Below are positions 33,928-44,685 of a stretch of DNA of 64,000 nucleotides, one piece after another (the stretch's first letter is position 1; each line of letters opens with the position of its first letter). The DNA lies in assembly GCA_032622095.1 (NCBI GenBank), contig CP136064.1, positions 8,239,512 through 8,303,511 on the forward strand, in the 5' to 3' direction. The notes under the pieces were generated by a model that was given only the letters and a program-made list of their open reading frames with translations, made no database searches and was not told the DNA's origin. A program made the position numbers and the translations under genes. This stretch comes from Siphonodentalium dalli. Its lineage: Eukaryota > Mollusca > Scaphopoda > Gadilida > Siphonodentaliidae.

Positions 33928-33980
33928 TAAAGAGTGTTCTGTGTTATCTTATTCCAAATATGGTAATAATAAAGAGCGTT
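33928..33980 (-). repeat. Bipartite AACGCTCTTTA motif, 42-bp spacing
   Basis: On the minus strand: AACGCTCTTTA (33980-33970) and AACACTCTTTA (33938-33928), offset 42, with GGAAT at offset 26-30. Confidence 0.7.
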
Positions 33981-34021
33981 CGAGTCACACATATCACAGT
34001 GTTAGAAGCAGATAATATAGC

Positions 34022-34355
34022 AGATATATAGAGGATATCCACACGTGTTCGGTGGATATGGGTTATATCTCATGAGTGATGACAAAACATTGAAATTCCA
34101 CGAGTGGCTTTAGCCACGATTGGAAATTCAAATGTTTTGTCATCACGAATGAGATTTAACCCATATCCACTGAAAAAGTGTGGATATTCTGTTTATTATA
34201 TACTTTAGTTTCTTGCCTATGGCCTCCAATGATTGTCAGTACATCAGAAATTTCAAGCTGATATCACTCACTAGTGGGATATCACTCTAGAGTGGGATAT
34301 CACTTATATCTCACTGCTAAAACCTTATAATTCATGGGCAAGTATATAATAAAAT
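34022..34355 (-). mobile_element. Cruciform repeat, copy 2 (inverted)
   Basis: Reverse-oriented relative of 28829-29269: hairpin at 34033-34190, then the complement of CATTGG-GGCCATAGGCAAG-AAC, and the element start (complement at 34312-34350). Part of the internal region is missing and replaced by a triplicated GTGGGATATCACT. Confidence 0.75.
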
Positions 34356-35101
34356 ACATTATTTCTACGAACCCCTCCCTTAAAATTTCATTTATTTTAT
34401 GTATTTATCGGCAATTTCAATTACATGACGTCATTCGTCTATGTGGCGCGCTGGTTGTTGCTATAATGAAAACGTGGTTATTAAACGAGAATTTGTGAAT
34501 AGTATTACGAGATTAAATTATTTATAATGAAAACGTGGTTATTATACGATAATTTATGAAACCGTGTAACGTTATCACACATGTCTTGAACTTGGGTAAA
34601 TTTATCATACTTTTGCAAACCTGGGTAACTTTTACACACAAAACTGGTAAGAGCAGTAGTTACTCGCTAGCGTTACGTGCACAATGACAAAAGGTCGATA
34701 AATAAACCAAATGTTCAATTTCGTAATGTAACTTATCGTAGGAGGCTTACCAATACGACTTTACATAATAGTGTTATCACTGAAGACGTACCAATACGAC
34801 TTTAAATAATATTATCATCACTGAAGACGTAGCAATATGACTTTAATAATATTATTATCGCTGAAGACTTACCAATATTACTTTATATAATAGTATTATG
34901 AATGAAGGCTTACCAATATGACTGTGTATACTAGTATTAGCATTGAGGATTTACTAATATGACTTTATATAATATTATCGCTGAAGACTTACCAATATGA
35001 CTTTGTTTAATATTATTTTCACTGAAGACTTACCAATATGACTTTAAATAATAGTATCAATATGACTTTATATCATTCTCCGATATACAAAGTCCCGCAA
35101 A
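34356..35101 (+). repeat. Spacer plus degenerate 42-60-bp tandem array
   Basis: A 63-bp duplication (ATGAAAACGTGGTTATTA) lies at about 34466-34555. From about 34740 to 35070 there are about seven copies of GAAGACTTACCAATATGACTTTA-ATAATATTATC-CT with drift. Confidence 0.65.
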
Positions 35102-35154
35102 AACGCTCTTTATGTCTACCTTACAAGGAATCGGACAACAATGAACGCTCTTTA
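35102..35154 (+). repeat. Bipartite AACGCTCTTTA motif, 42-bp spacing
   Basis: AACGCTCTTTA starts at 35102 and at 35144, with AAGGAAT between (GGAAT at offset 26-30), followed within 500 bp by the minisatellite at the GIY-YIG gene's 3' end. Confidence 0.75.
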
Positions 35155-35354
35155 ATGCAACGTACCTGATAATACCTTTGGCAACACAATCCACTGTGTT
35201 GATTTTTCCCCTGTACATAAAATATTGAATAGCATATCATTCAGGTGACGGTTGTTTGTCGGCATCGGAGGGAGTAACATCGGTATGAACTGCAGGATTC
35301 GTTTCCATTACATCCATCAGCATGGTCTACTTCGTTTTTCCGACCGTATATTGC

Positions 35355-35630
35355 ATCCGCGTTGCTAGGGCGCGTGTGGTCGTATATTATATCCGCGTTG
35401 CTAGGGCCCGTTCCGATCGTACATTGCATCCGCGTTGCTAGGGCCAGTTCCGGTCGTATATCACATCCGCGTTGCTATGGCCTGTTCCGGTCGTATATTA
35501 CATCCGCGTTGCTAGGGCCAATTCCGGTCGTATATTACATCCGCGGTGCTAGGGCCGGTTCCGGTCGTATATTACATCTGCGTTGCTAGGGCCTGTTCCG
35601 GTCGTATATTACTTCCGCGCTGCAAGGGCG
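35355..35630 (-). repeat. 37-bp minisatellite
   Basis: Plus-strand unit GTTGCTAGGGCC-GTTCCGG + TCGTATATTACATCCGC, about seven copies with small changes. The unit at 35586-35625 encodes the last residues and the stop of the GIY-YIG ORF. Confidence 0.85.
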
Positions 35631-37190
35631 CGTGTCCTGCGTTTCATGTTCTCGGATAGTAAGCGTCAAGCGCTTCAAGTGAGTCGTTAGTTCCTTTACT
35701 TCAGACTGAAGTCCGGCAATGCACTGTCGCATGTCCTTAGTTCTATGGTCGACTATATTTTCTATCATGGTCCTCATACTTTCGATCATGATATCCGCTG
35801 GTTCAGTTTCACAATAGTCCCGATCCGACTGAATATCAGGTTTAGCGATATCGATTGGGTCACTGCGTTCTGCGTCACCGGGAACATCGACGCCATAGAA
35901 TATAGACGGAGGATTAATCGATTGTCGTTTTGTTTGTGGAAGTAACTTGGGCCACACTGATGATATTTTTGGGACAGTATTAGGCTCACCCATCTGTTCT
36001 TTGCATTCTCCGATTTTGCGTTCAATTACCTCCAGCTCCCTTATCTCGTCAATGAAACCTGGAAATGGATCTAGTACATTAAGAGGATCGTCCAAGGAAC
36101 CGTCTTGAGGCAGCTCTAGCTTTTTCAATAATCTTAATTCGTTCTCGTGCTCTTCAAACATTCCCTCGTATGTTTTAGTGAGTTCTCTGGACTGTTCAGT
36201 AACTTCTTGTATTCTCTTTAAAAACGTCTTCCTCTGCGGTTTTCTTACACACAGACCGTTACGTATCAAATCCATTTCTTCTATCATTCGACGCTCGATC
36301 TCTCCACGAACGGTAACATCGACAATATTGTGGCATATCACACAAACACGCATATTATTATTTCTGTTTTTGTCTTTGTTCTCTTTTTCATCTTGGGATT
36401 CGAAATGTTCATGTTTTTGAACACCCGACTCACCTCGTCGGTGCTGACCCATTCGTGTCTTGAAATTTCCGTGCTGACCACTGTACACAACTCTCTGGCA
36501 CTCGGTACAGTTGATAGCATACACAATTTTCTTCGAATCACACGTGTACAGCACTTTCAGCAACTTGTCTTCCAGTATAACGAATGTTTTTCCTGCTTTG
36601 TTGGTGATTGCGGCAGTGTGGTCTTCTTCCACCTTCATGATCCTGCAAATCTTACACCTTGGTTGTTCACACGCGTGCGTTATACCTGTCATATCCTTTA
36701 CCATGGCATGATTCGGTTGACCAACACCGTGCAGAAATATAATAAATTGTTCCAACTGGTAGATGTGCAATTGTTCTAGACATGATCGCGTTTCAAGATA
36801 TGTGCGTAACTTGCCCCTTTTAGATGCTTCAAATTTGTGTTTCTCCAAGTGATACAGTAGGGTCTGACACGTCTGATATGTCCCTTTCTTGGGGTCGCTT
36901 CTAAATGTCATCTGCGTTTTGGCCCAGGTTAGCAAGTCAGCTATTTCATTATTCTGTGTAATCGGAATTCTCGGCTTCAAGTAATGAGCTGCGGTACCAG
37001 CTGTTATAATCATACATAACTCATCCTTATCTTGCTTACGCTTTTTATTTTGACTTTGTTCCTTCTTGAGACACAGCGGGCAATAAAACACGAGCAACGA
37101 ATGCTTTAGACAGAATGAAGGCACTTTTTCGAGATCTTTGTGTTCGCTACAGACCAGACGTATCCACCCCGTCGAATTTGCAGCAGCCAT
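35586..37190 (-). CDS. B-box-like / GIY-YIG nuclease-domain / coiled-coil protein
   Basis: An intact 534-codon ORF (start ATG 37190-37188; context GGTTATGGC). Residues 14-40 form C14-x2-H17-x9-C27-x2-H30-x6-C37-x2-C40, like a TRIM-type B-box zinc finger. Residues about 172-182 have HACEQPRCKIC, and 215-251 have LYTCDSKKIVYAINCTEC then VVYSGQHGNFKTRMGQHR. This is the pattern of GIY-YIG domains of Penelope-like elements, with Tyr236-x-Gly238 and Arg246 kept. Predicted coiled coils lie at about 310-360 and near the C-terminus (IAGLQSEVKELTTHLKRL). There is no reverse transcriptase and no neighbour gene. It may be a domesticated Penelope nuclease domain or a gene of an unrecognised element. A 75-bp upstream intron is possible (see findings). 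Confidence 0.75.
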   Translation of the reverse strand: MAAANSTGWIRLVCSEHKDLEKVPSFCLKHSLLVFYCPLCLKKEQSQNKKRKQDKDELCMIITAGTAAHYLKPRIPITQNNEIADLLTWAKTQMTFRSDPKKGTYQTCQTLLYHLEKHKFEASKRGKLRTYLETRSCLEQLHIYQLEQFIIFLHGVGQPNHAMVKDMTGITHACEQPRCKICRIMKVEEDHTAAITNKAGKTFVILEDKLLKVLYTCDSKKIVYAINCTECQRVVYSGQHGNFKTRMGQHRRGESGVQKHEHFESQDEKENKDKNRNNNMRVCVICHNIVDVTVRGEIERRMIEEMDLIRNGLCVRKPQRKTFLKRIQEVTEQSRELTKTYEGMFEEHENELRLLKKLELPQDGSLDDPLNVLDPFPGFIDEIRELEVIERKIGECKEQMGEPNTVPKISSVWPKLLPQTKRQSINPPSIFYGVDVPGDAERSDPIDIAKPDIQSDRDYCETEPADIMIESMRTMIENIVDHRTKDMRQCIAGLQSEVKELTTHLKRLTLTIREHETQDTRPCSAEVIYDRNRP

Positions 37191-39711
37191 AACCCTAAAA
37201 ATAAGAGGCAAATTCAATACGATATAATGTCATCCGAAACATATGACTGCCAACTGTTCTCGGTTTCACCTCTGTAAAACGGGCATGGCCGAACCGGAAG
37301 GTGTCACCGACATCGGAGTGAATGGGGAAATGAGAACATGTACATGTACATGTATGTATCACGTCGAAATGCAGACGACAGAGAATATCAGTGTACGTCC
37401 ATACGAAGCATGAACGTTTACCCACGTGGTGTCAGTCGGTTCTCCAAGTTCAGCCTGTTTCCACTTTTCATCTTATTTTACTTTTGCTAGCTCACTGGAA
37501 TTTTACAGCTATACTCTAGTAAAACACCAAGGGTGGTATTCACCAATGGGGTTTATATATAACCTAGGTAGTTTTAACTATTATTTCAGTTATTATATAT
37601 AATATATCACTATTTGTGTGAGTCGATCGACAGAGAGATTCGTGATTTTAATAATGAATATATTACTTATATAATCCTCCTGTAATATGATGCTAAAATG
37701 CTTATTGAAACATCTCATGTACATAGTGTATATATGTTCGTGTATGTTCTACCTTAAATGGTGGCTTTACGCATTAAACAATTCAATCCAAGCTTAATGC
37801 GAAGCTGTCCGTGGCCGTCGATGCATGAGAAGACATCGCCACAACATAGAATGATCCAATCACGAGATTTGACTGCGCTCACAGATGGACCAGTGTGGGG
37901 TTTACATCCACACATTGAATTTTTCAGAAAACATTTATATGAACGCCTTGAGCTAAGAAATTTAATCGTAGTTGACAAATCAAGTATTTGTTGATCACAA
38001 ACTTTTTGTCTTATTATTTCGAAAGAAGTAGCTGATTTTACCGTTATTCCATTGAAGTGGTGTTGCAAATAATTTATTGCTAATGTTTTTTTTTAAATGC
38101 CCAAACGTACGCATATGTATAAACATGGATGTGACTACAGTGGTTGGGTGCTTCACCATCTCAACTGTGGTAATAAATTTCTACAATGACCAAATATAGG
38201 TGGAAATTACTATAATGGTGAGTTTCTACAACCAGTGTTTGATGTTTTATGTTTCTAATCAAAAGTCAAATATGGTCAAATATTTACAATAATTAAACTG
38301 CCCTTCATGAACATTGTTATCCTTAAACTGTGTTAGTAAAGCAATTTCCAACAGCTGATCATTTTCTGTACCAGTTGGAAAATATCAACCCGGAATGTAA
38401 GGGAGATACCATTGACTTGGTAGTGTCTTACTTCTTTAAGAAGGTGCAGTTAGAAATTCAAAGGAGAACACCAACCATCCAAGCAGACCGCGTAGCCACG
38501 TCTCTGTTGATTTAAACATGTTTATTCCAACACAAGTTACAAGGGAGTGAGAAACAAGTTATATCAACAATTTATATACATATACATTTAACCAAGACGA
38601 GATAAATATATAATGCGAATATTGGTGATGACTGATTGGTTATTTATGAGACTACCGGTTCCGTGATCTCCGATATAGACATTATGCCATTCCGTGAATA
38701 ATTATGAATGATTATCGTTTAAGTGAACCGTTTGGTATCTGAATATATTTTTTCTAACAATGTTAAAAGTTTATTTCGACTTTTCCACAACACTCCCTTT
38801 TTCATAAGATTGTTTTGTTTCTTTTATACAGATTGAAAAGTTTTCTGATTTTATTTATTTTGAAATCTGATGGGTTTTGTTAACCAAAATTCAAATAGGT
38901 TCCCACTTTCGATCATAGTTTTGGACCGAAGCGCTATCAAGTTGGTTTGGTGTGCCAGACTATAAATATCCAACAGTTAATTTAAGAAGTTTGCATGAGG
39001 TAGTTTAGACAATTCCGTCCCAATGTGGTACAGATGAAACGTGTTTTGAAGGGCTATTTAGCAGTTATTGTCTCTTATGAAATGGGTATGTGAAAGTTTT
39101 TACGGTGGCTAGGTCATGTGTGTTCTATCCTTTTGAAAAGTTTTAAATTAGAATGTCTAAGCCATGAACCACTGAAACCATGAATGCTGAAGCTCTTAAT
39201 CTCGTGGATTATAATGGGCTCATTCTTGGTATCAGTAACTGTGTGACCCTTCTTGTCGAAATTAAAATTAACAGGAACAACGCAAAAATTGGCAAAACTC
39301 ACGTATACATATAACGTACATGCGCCTAGAAGTGGCGCCAGATTTGGTCGAGTGTGGTTGCGATTCATTTATCCGTCCATTGCCATCTTACTAACTCGGA
39401 CATTCAGCGCGAACATACATACATGTCTATATCGACGGGAATGTGCACATTCCGAGTTCAGTTACACTCTAATAATCGAACGATTAAAGGCACATGAGGC
39501 CTTAGTTGTCGAAAATATTCATATTTGTTCCAATCATCGTATACAGAAAAACATTAAAACGCATAAAGTTTCGTTCATATATACCATGACCATCGCGTAA
39601 ACAGCATGCTATCACAAAGACCTACATGTACTATATTTTACCTTTGCAAGAGCCTGATTGTGTTACAGAAGACAGCACTATGATATTGGTTAAACACACA
39701 GAAATTATATA
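37191..39711. other. Gap with weak candidate exons only
   Basis: 37270-37400 may hold the 5' end of the minus-strand gene. Otherwise AT-rich with no repeats matched elsewhere. A short open stretch on the minus strand at 37754-38068 and one on the plus strand at 38333-38515 are the only coding hints. Confidence 0.35.
38341..38515 (+). CDS. Possible terminal exon, unknown protein
   Basis: An open stretch from about CAATTTCCAACAGC encodes ADHFLYQLENINPECKGD and, later, RTPTIQADRVATSLLI before TAA. Composition looks coding and AG acceptors lie just upstream (TGTTAG, GTAAAG). No partner exon or family could be identified, so it may be a chance ORF or a gene fragment. Confidence 0.22.
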
Positions 39712-39764
39712 AACGCTCTTTATTAGTTCCATATAAGGAATGCAGCAACAAAGAACGCTCTTTA
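39712..39764 (+). repeat. Bipartite AACGCTCTTTA motif, 42-bp spacing
   Basis: AACGCTCTTTA starts at 39712 and at 39754, with AAGGAAT between at the same offset as in 35102-35154. Flanking sequence is unrelated to that copy. Confidence 0.75.
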
Positions 39765-40616
39765 AGATTACCATCATAATATAAACAAACACCAGGAAAG
39801 TAACCTTTTATGCTTTTGTTTACATAACAATGGTCAAACATGTGACAATAACATACTGTTTATGTGATATTTCTTATTTGTATACGAACAAAGTCTATCT
39901 ACATTTTAATATTCTTTCTGTTTGTGGCGGTTTTTGACGGGTGAAAATATTTTCACAGGATACCCACCGCCAAGGCCAACCGTACCTTTAATGCATTTGC
40001 ATGAACATATCTGAAATCGTGTTCATAATAAATTCATCGCGCGCATGTAAACGGGGTCCAAGTACGATTGTAATTGACAGCCGGCCACAGTGAATGAGTA
40101 ATTTATTTGTAAACAAACATCTCTAATCGCGTAGTAAGTTCAAATATTTTAATCTGAATATGATTTTCATAATAACTTAAGCTAACAACTAATGCAGTAA
40201 CCAGAAACATGGTGACGATTTATAGAATGTTCGCTTCATTGTGAACATACCTGTGATGTGTCTGATATAAAACTGATCTGATATAACTTGCGCACTGTCA
40301 TTTGAAGTTAATCCGATATGTGCAATCTGTTTATAAGTCGCGCGTCCGTCATATCTAAATATAGTTTATTTCATCACTTCGAGTGTCACTTTGTGAAATA
40401 AGTCAAAGAGACGGATTCGATGATATAATATTACTAGAGTTATCTATCTTAGATAGTATCAAAGAGAACAAAATCATCGAATAAGTAGGGGCATCACTGT
40501 TAAAGGGGCATAAGGCATCTGCAGCGTGTATACAAAAACATCACGAAGGAGAATATTGAAAAATAGATATATAATATTTCTTATATAATATAATATAGTT
40601 CTTATATAATATAACT
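39765..40616. other. Non-coding spacer
   Basis: AT-rich; nothing supported apart from a short palindrome AGATAGTATC/CTATCTTAG near 40440-40460. Confidence 0.4.
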
Positions 40617-41275
40617 AGCAGGTTAGCCCGCCACTGGCGGCAATCGTCAGAAACATGACAATTGTTTTCGCTTTTCAATGAGTTAATCGTGCCTTTTTAA
40701 GAGAAATTATTATACCCTCCCTAAAAGGGGTATGATTTAAGGTACACCGGGCGGCGGAAAAAACTGACCCGATGATGTCGTTGTTGTTGGCATTCAGGAC
40801 GTTGGTCAGAAACATGACTTTGTTTTGGCTTTTCAACGAGTTAATTGTGCCTTTTTAATCAAGAGAAATTATGGTACCCGTCCCTAAAAGATTTAAGGTA
40901 CATCGGGCGGAAAGAACTGACCCGATGAAAAATTGTTGAGCCCGACGTTGTCTTCAAAAACCAAATTTCAAGTCGATAGCTCCACCCGTTTCCGAGATCT
41001 GGTCTGCGCATGCGCGAAGCTGACGTCGCACGGGCTCGGCGACCCGATAAAATTCGTATCCGGGGCAAGATACATTCACATACCAAATTTAAAGTCGATA
41101 GCTCCACCCGTTTCCGAGATCTCGTCTGCGCATGCGCTGCACGGGCGTCGCACGGGCTCGCCAATACGACAACGACGACCACCTGGTCAAACTACACTCA
41201 CGTACCAAGTTTCGTCCCGATCGGTCGAGGTGTTGGTATCTGATGCAAAAGACGAAATTGTGAGTGTTGGTTTGT
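40617..41275 (+). repeat. Dispersed repeat with two duplicated modules
   Basis: It begins CTAGCAGGTTAGCCCGCC, like the start of the 24926 repeat. Module one (GTCAGAAACATGAC, AGTTAAT-GTGCCTTTTTAA, GGTACA-CGGGCGG) occurs at 40648 and 40806. Module two (AAGTCGATAGCTCCACCCGT, TTCCGAGATCT-GTCTGCG) occurs at 40970 and 41090. Confidence 0.65.
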
Positions 41276-42884
41276 AACCGGGATTTCTGAGAAGCATTAT
41301 TATTTGTCCATTATGCCTATATCCACACTAACTACCCCCCCCAGCCCTGACTGCCCTAAGTGTCATACATACTATAACAATGATGTTGTAAGAGTACTAT
41401 GGCATCCAATAAATCTCCCCGCATAGCTAACCACTCCCGTGTTTGTTCCCGTATGTCTCCCGTTTGTTCCCGTATATCTCTCTGCAGATGCAAATAACGT
41501 TGAATGGAAAACAGACGCTCTTTATAGCGATGCGTCAAAAACAAAGGCTCATTAACTATCAAAGCGATTAACCCCCGCCGTGCCTTTGTGGTGATTTTGG
41601 GATTGGAGAACGGGTGCTCTGAGCTTCTCCAAAACGCCGCGACGACGTACAGAGATTTTACTTCGCACGTAGTTAGCTGTGGCACACATGCATTTTACAT
41701 GCTTGTTTCCTTTCATATTCTGGCATCATATCGTCAGAGGCGAGCTGTAGAGGCGAGCGGACGTACTTCAATTAACTCCTGTGATTAGCCATGCGTAAAT
41801 AATTAACGAGGCCAATGGAGCTGGCGAGCCGATAGATGGAAATATTTTCTATAAATAAATTGGGTTTCCCTGATTTGAAGTGATCAGCGAAAAAGATGTC
41901 AACACAATTTGTGTCGCTTGAAAATCAACTATTTATTCAAGTTTAAAACTGTGTATAATATTATCAGTGCATTGGCGAGACAGAGTGAGGTATTCGTTAT
42001 AGCCGGCTTCGCGTTAAAACTGTTGCGTAGGCCTACCATTCGCGTTCGCGACCGTCAAGACTCAAAACGTGGAACTTCGATCTATAAACTTTGGGATACC
42101 GTCGCTTGTCGATTCATTCAATCATTGAGATTTGTTCGTCGTTGGAAACTGTTGACTTTCATTTCCGTGACAATATTTCTGTCAGTTTATAGGTGCTATG
42201 AAATAGACACTAAATAATCTTGACTAATTATATTCAAATGTATTTATGATAGTTATTCCATTGATGTGATATGACAGTCGACATTTTATGAATGTCATTG
42301 TCTGTCTTAAAGTGACATTTCATATTTGTATGGTGATTTGTTATATGGTGCTAAATTCCATTCATGGAATTTTTTATATACTATATTGTTGATGTTATTC
42401 AGGTAGGCGATCTGTGCGTCTGACCAACTTATCATTAGGAATAGTATATAGGTTTTAAATTGTCCACATTTTTTGGGCCATTTTGGATTTTGCCGTTTTT
42501 TTTCCGCACCAACTAACATGGGTCTCATGTAATTTAGCTCCATTTTCTCTTATGTGGATTAGCAGTTTTCTTTAACCTTTTTCTGTATGTGCACTTGTGA
42601 GTGTGTTTGGTGTAAGTAGTCGCTAGGCGTGTGATAATCTTTGTGCATTAGGCTCTCACCCCTGCATTTTTTCTTGCACTTGTGTGTTTGTTCGAGAATT
42701 GCATGATTGTGTTTTGAGAATTTGAGTTATTATATTTCAACTGCGCTTGCGTCTTTGAAAACTTTCAGAACTATTTAATTTCAATGGTGACGATAGTGCT
42801 CACACTAAATATTTATAACTCAGTTGTCATTAATTTTTTTAAATATTTATTGTCCGTGGCCGCAGTACCTTGAGAATAGGAAAC
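41276..42884. other. Region upstream of the Gypsy element
   Basis: No supported gene; the open stretch at 41909-42217 has no recognisable domain. This should contain the 5' LTR of the Gypsy element if it is full length, but I could not match any part of it to 49031-50440. Confidence 0.3.
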
Positions 42885-43160
42885 TTGTTTCAACTTCAAC
42901 TTCAACTTTTCAGATTTGTCCGCAGTTGTTATACATCGGAGTTAGGCAACTTGTTTCAACTTTATAACTTTTCAGATTTGTCCGACGTTGTTATACATCG
43001 GAATTAGGTAACTTGTTTCAACATAGAATATTTTCAGCATATATTTGTTGGACTTTGAAATTTTTTTGTGTCGTCCGCATTTATTATTGAAATTAGGTGA
43101 CTAGTTTCGACTTAGAATATTTTCAGCATATATCGTCAATATTTATTGCCGACTCTGGAC
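42885..43160 (+). repeat. Leader tandem repeats before gag
   Basis: CTTGTTTCAACTT, TTTTCAGATTTGTCCG, GTTGTTATACATCGGA-TTAGG is repeated two to four times with drift and unit lengths of about 70-120 bp. It lies in the presumed untranslated leader of the Gypsy element. Confidence 0.65.
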
Positions 43161-43560
43161 ATGCTATTTGGTGATGTTTAAATAAATTGCAATTACTCCG
43201 TAGTCGGACTTAGAATATTTCTATTTCAGTTTACGCTCATGTGTACTTGTATCAGACTTAGTCAGAATTTCAAACATTTCAGCTTTTCCAGCCAACTTTG
43301 TCTGAAATTACTTTACATTTTTTCCATGTCTAGCTGATATTACTTTTTTTTTCAGCTGACTTAGTCTCAGTTACTCCGTGATTAGTAAATTTAGTTAATA
43401 TTGACTTACTACAGGCATGACTTGGAAATTTTTAGTAAATTTCTAAAAAATTAGTTATATACCTATATTCTATATTCTCCTTAGTCCTTATATGATTTTT
43501 ATAATCTAGAACAGATATTATATTCAATTAATTAAATTATAATTAGTTTGTTCATTATAA

Positions 43561-44685
43561 ATGATGACTTCCTCAATGTCTGAAGAGGAAATGATACAGG
43601 CTTTAAAAGCCTCAGGGAAGTATAATGTTATTCCAAGTACATCTACGCCGAAAACTCCCATGAAAAATTTTCTTGATTCAATCAAGAAGCAGGGAGCAAC
43701 TCCCGGTAACAATGAACTTCCCCCTGGGAACACTTCTTATTGTCTCAAGCAGGTAAGTACTTATGTACCCAGGATATCTGGTTTTTCAGGAGACGATCCA
43801 CCTCTTAATGGTGACGTCACTTATCGCGAGTGGAGATATGAGATCCGTTGCTTGTCCAGCGACCCTGAGATCTCAGATAGTGGGCTTCTACAGGATATTC
43901 GTAGATCCATTCGGGGAATGGCCCGTCAAGTTATTATTCCACTAGGGGAACATGCCAAGGTTTCACAACTTTTATTAAAGCTTGACACTCATTTTGATGA
44001 AGTTTCATCAAATGGTATGCTAATGCAAGAGTTTTTTAACTCTACTCAGAAGCCAGGTGAGTCGGTTACTGCTTTTGGTTGCAGACTAGAATCCATTTTA
44101 GAATCTGCAATCGATAGTGGGAATATGGAGCGCTACGCCAAGAATGACCTGCTCCGGCATAAGTTTTTCTCTTCTCTACATTCCGAGCAGTTAAAGAGCC
44201 AGACCCGTCATAAATATGACAATATCTCTGACTTCGACATGTTGCTGCGAGAAATTCGTATAGTGGAAAAAGAGATTAGCGTCCACTCCATTTCTGGTTC
44301 CTCGAGAAGTAAAGCCCAGCAACATGCATCGCAGACAGATACACCACCAGACATGTTTGATGTGATGGAGAAGAAGTTTGATAGGAAACTAGATGATTTG
44401 GAGAAGCGACTGGATACAAAGATCGACCAGAAGCTGGACTTGATTTTGCAGCGCCTCGATCAGACTGCAGTTTCCCAACCACCACCACAGTCTAACTTTG
44501 GATTTGGACGAGGACATGGAAACTACACACCACAGAGAGGTTCAGGTTTCGGTCGTGGACGAGGGCGCGGTTGGACTTCGGGAAATACAGATCAAGGTCG
44601 AGATCGTGGTCGTGGTTTCAAATTTAATCATCAAGAATTTCATCAAGATGGATCACAGAATTATAAGCCACAGCCAAAAGCCTAA
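43561..44685 (+). CDS. gag: Gypsy gag polyprotein
   Basis: An intact 374-codon ORF from ATGATGACT to TAA. The middle (about residues 60-240) is a helical capsid-like region with WRYEIRCLSS, LLLKLDTHFDEV, AFGCRLESIL and KFFSSLHSEQLK, in the style of retrotransposon gag capsids. A coiled coil (MEKKFDRKLDDLEKRLDTKI) covers about 262-300. The C-terminus is an RG-rich tail (FGRGRGRGW, GRDRGRGF) and not a CCHC zinc knuckle, so RNA binding probably rests on RG motifs. A consensus donor CAG|GTAAGT lies inside the gene after 43752. Confidence 0.85.
   Translation: MMTSSMSEEEMIQALKASGKYNVIPSTSTPKTPMKNFLDSIKKQGATPGNNELPPGNTSYCLKQVSTYVPRISGFSGDDPPLNGDVTYREWRYEIRCLSSDPEISDSGLLQDIRRSIRGMARQVIIPLGEHAKVSQLLLKLDTHFDEVSSNGMLMQEFFNSTQKPGESVTAFGCRLESILESAIDSGNMERYAKNDLLRHKFFSSLHSEQLKSQTRHKYDNISDFDMLLREIRIVEKEISVHSISGSSRSKAQQHASQTDTPPDMFDVMEKKFDRKLDDLEKRLDTKIDQKLDLILQRLDQTAVSQPPPQSNFGFGRGHGNYTPQRGSGFGRGRGRGWTSGNTDQGRDRGRGFKFNHQEFHQDGSQNYKPQPKA

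Noticed and set aside
37754-38068. Minus-strand ORF with a coding-like C-terminus
   Set aside because: No splice partner, homologue or start context could be recognised; the overlapping plus-strand frame is equally open.
41909-42217. 102-codon ORF before the Gypsy element
   Set aside because: No domain, weak composition, non-ATG start; probably chance.
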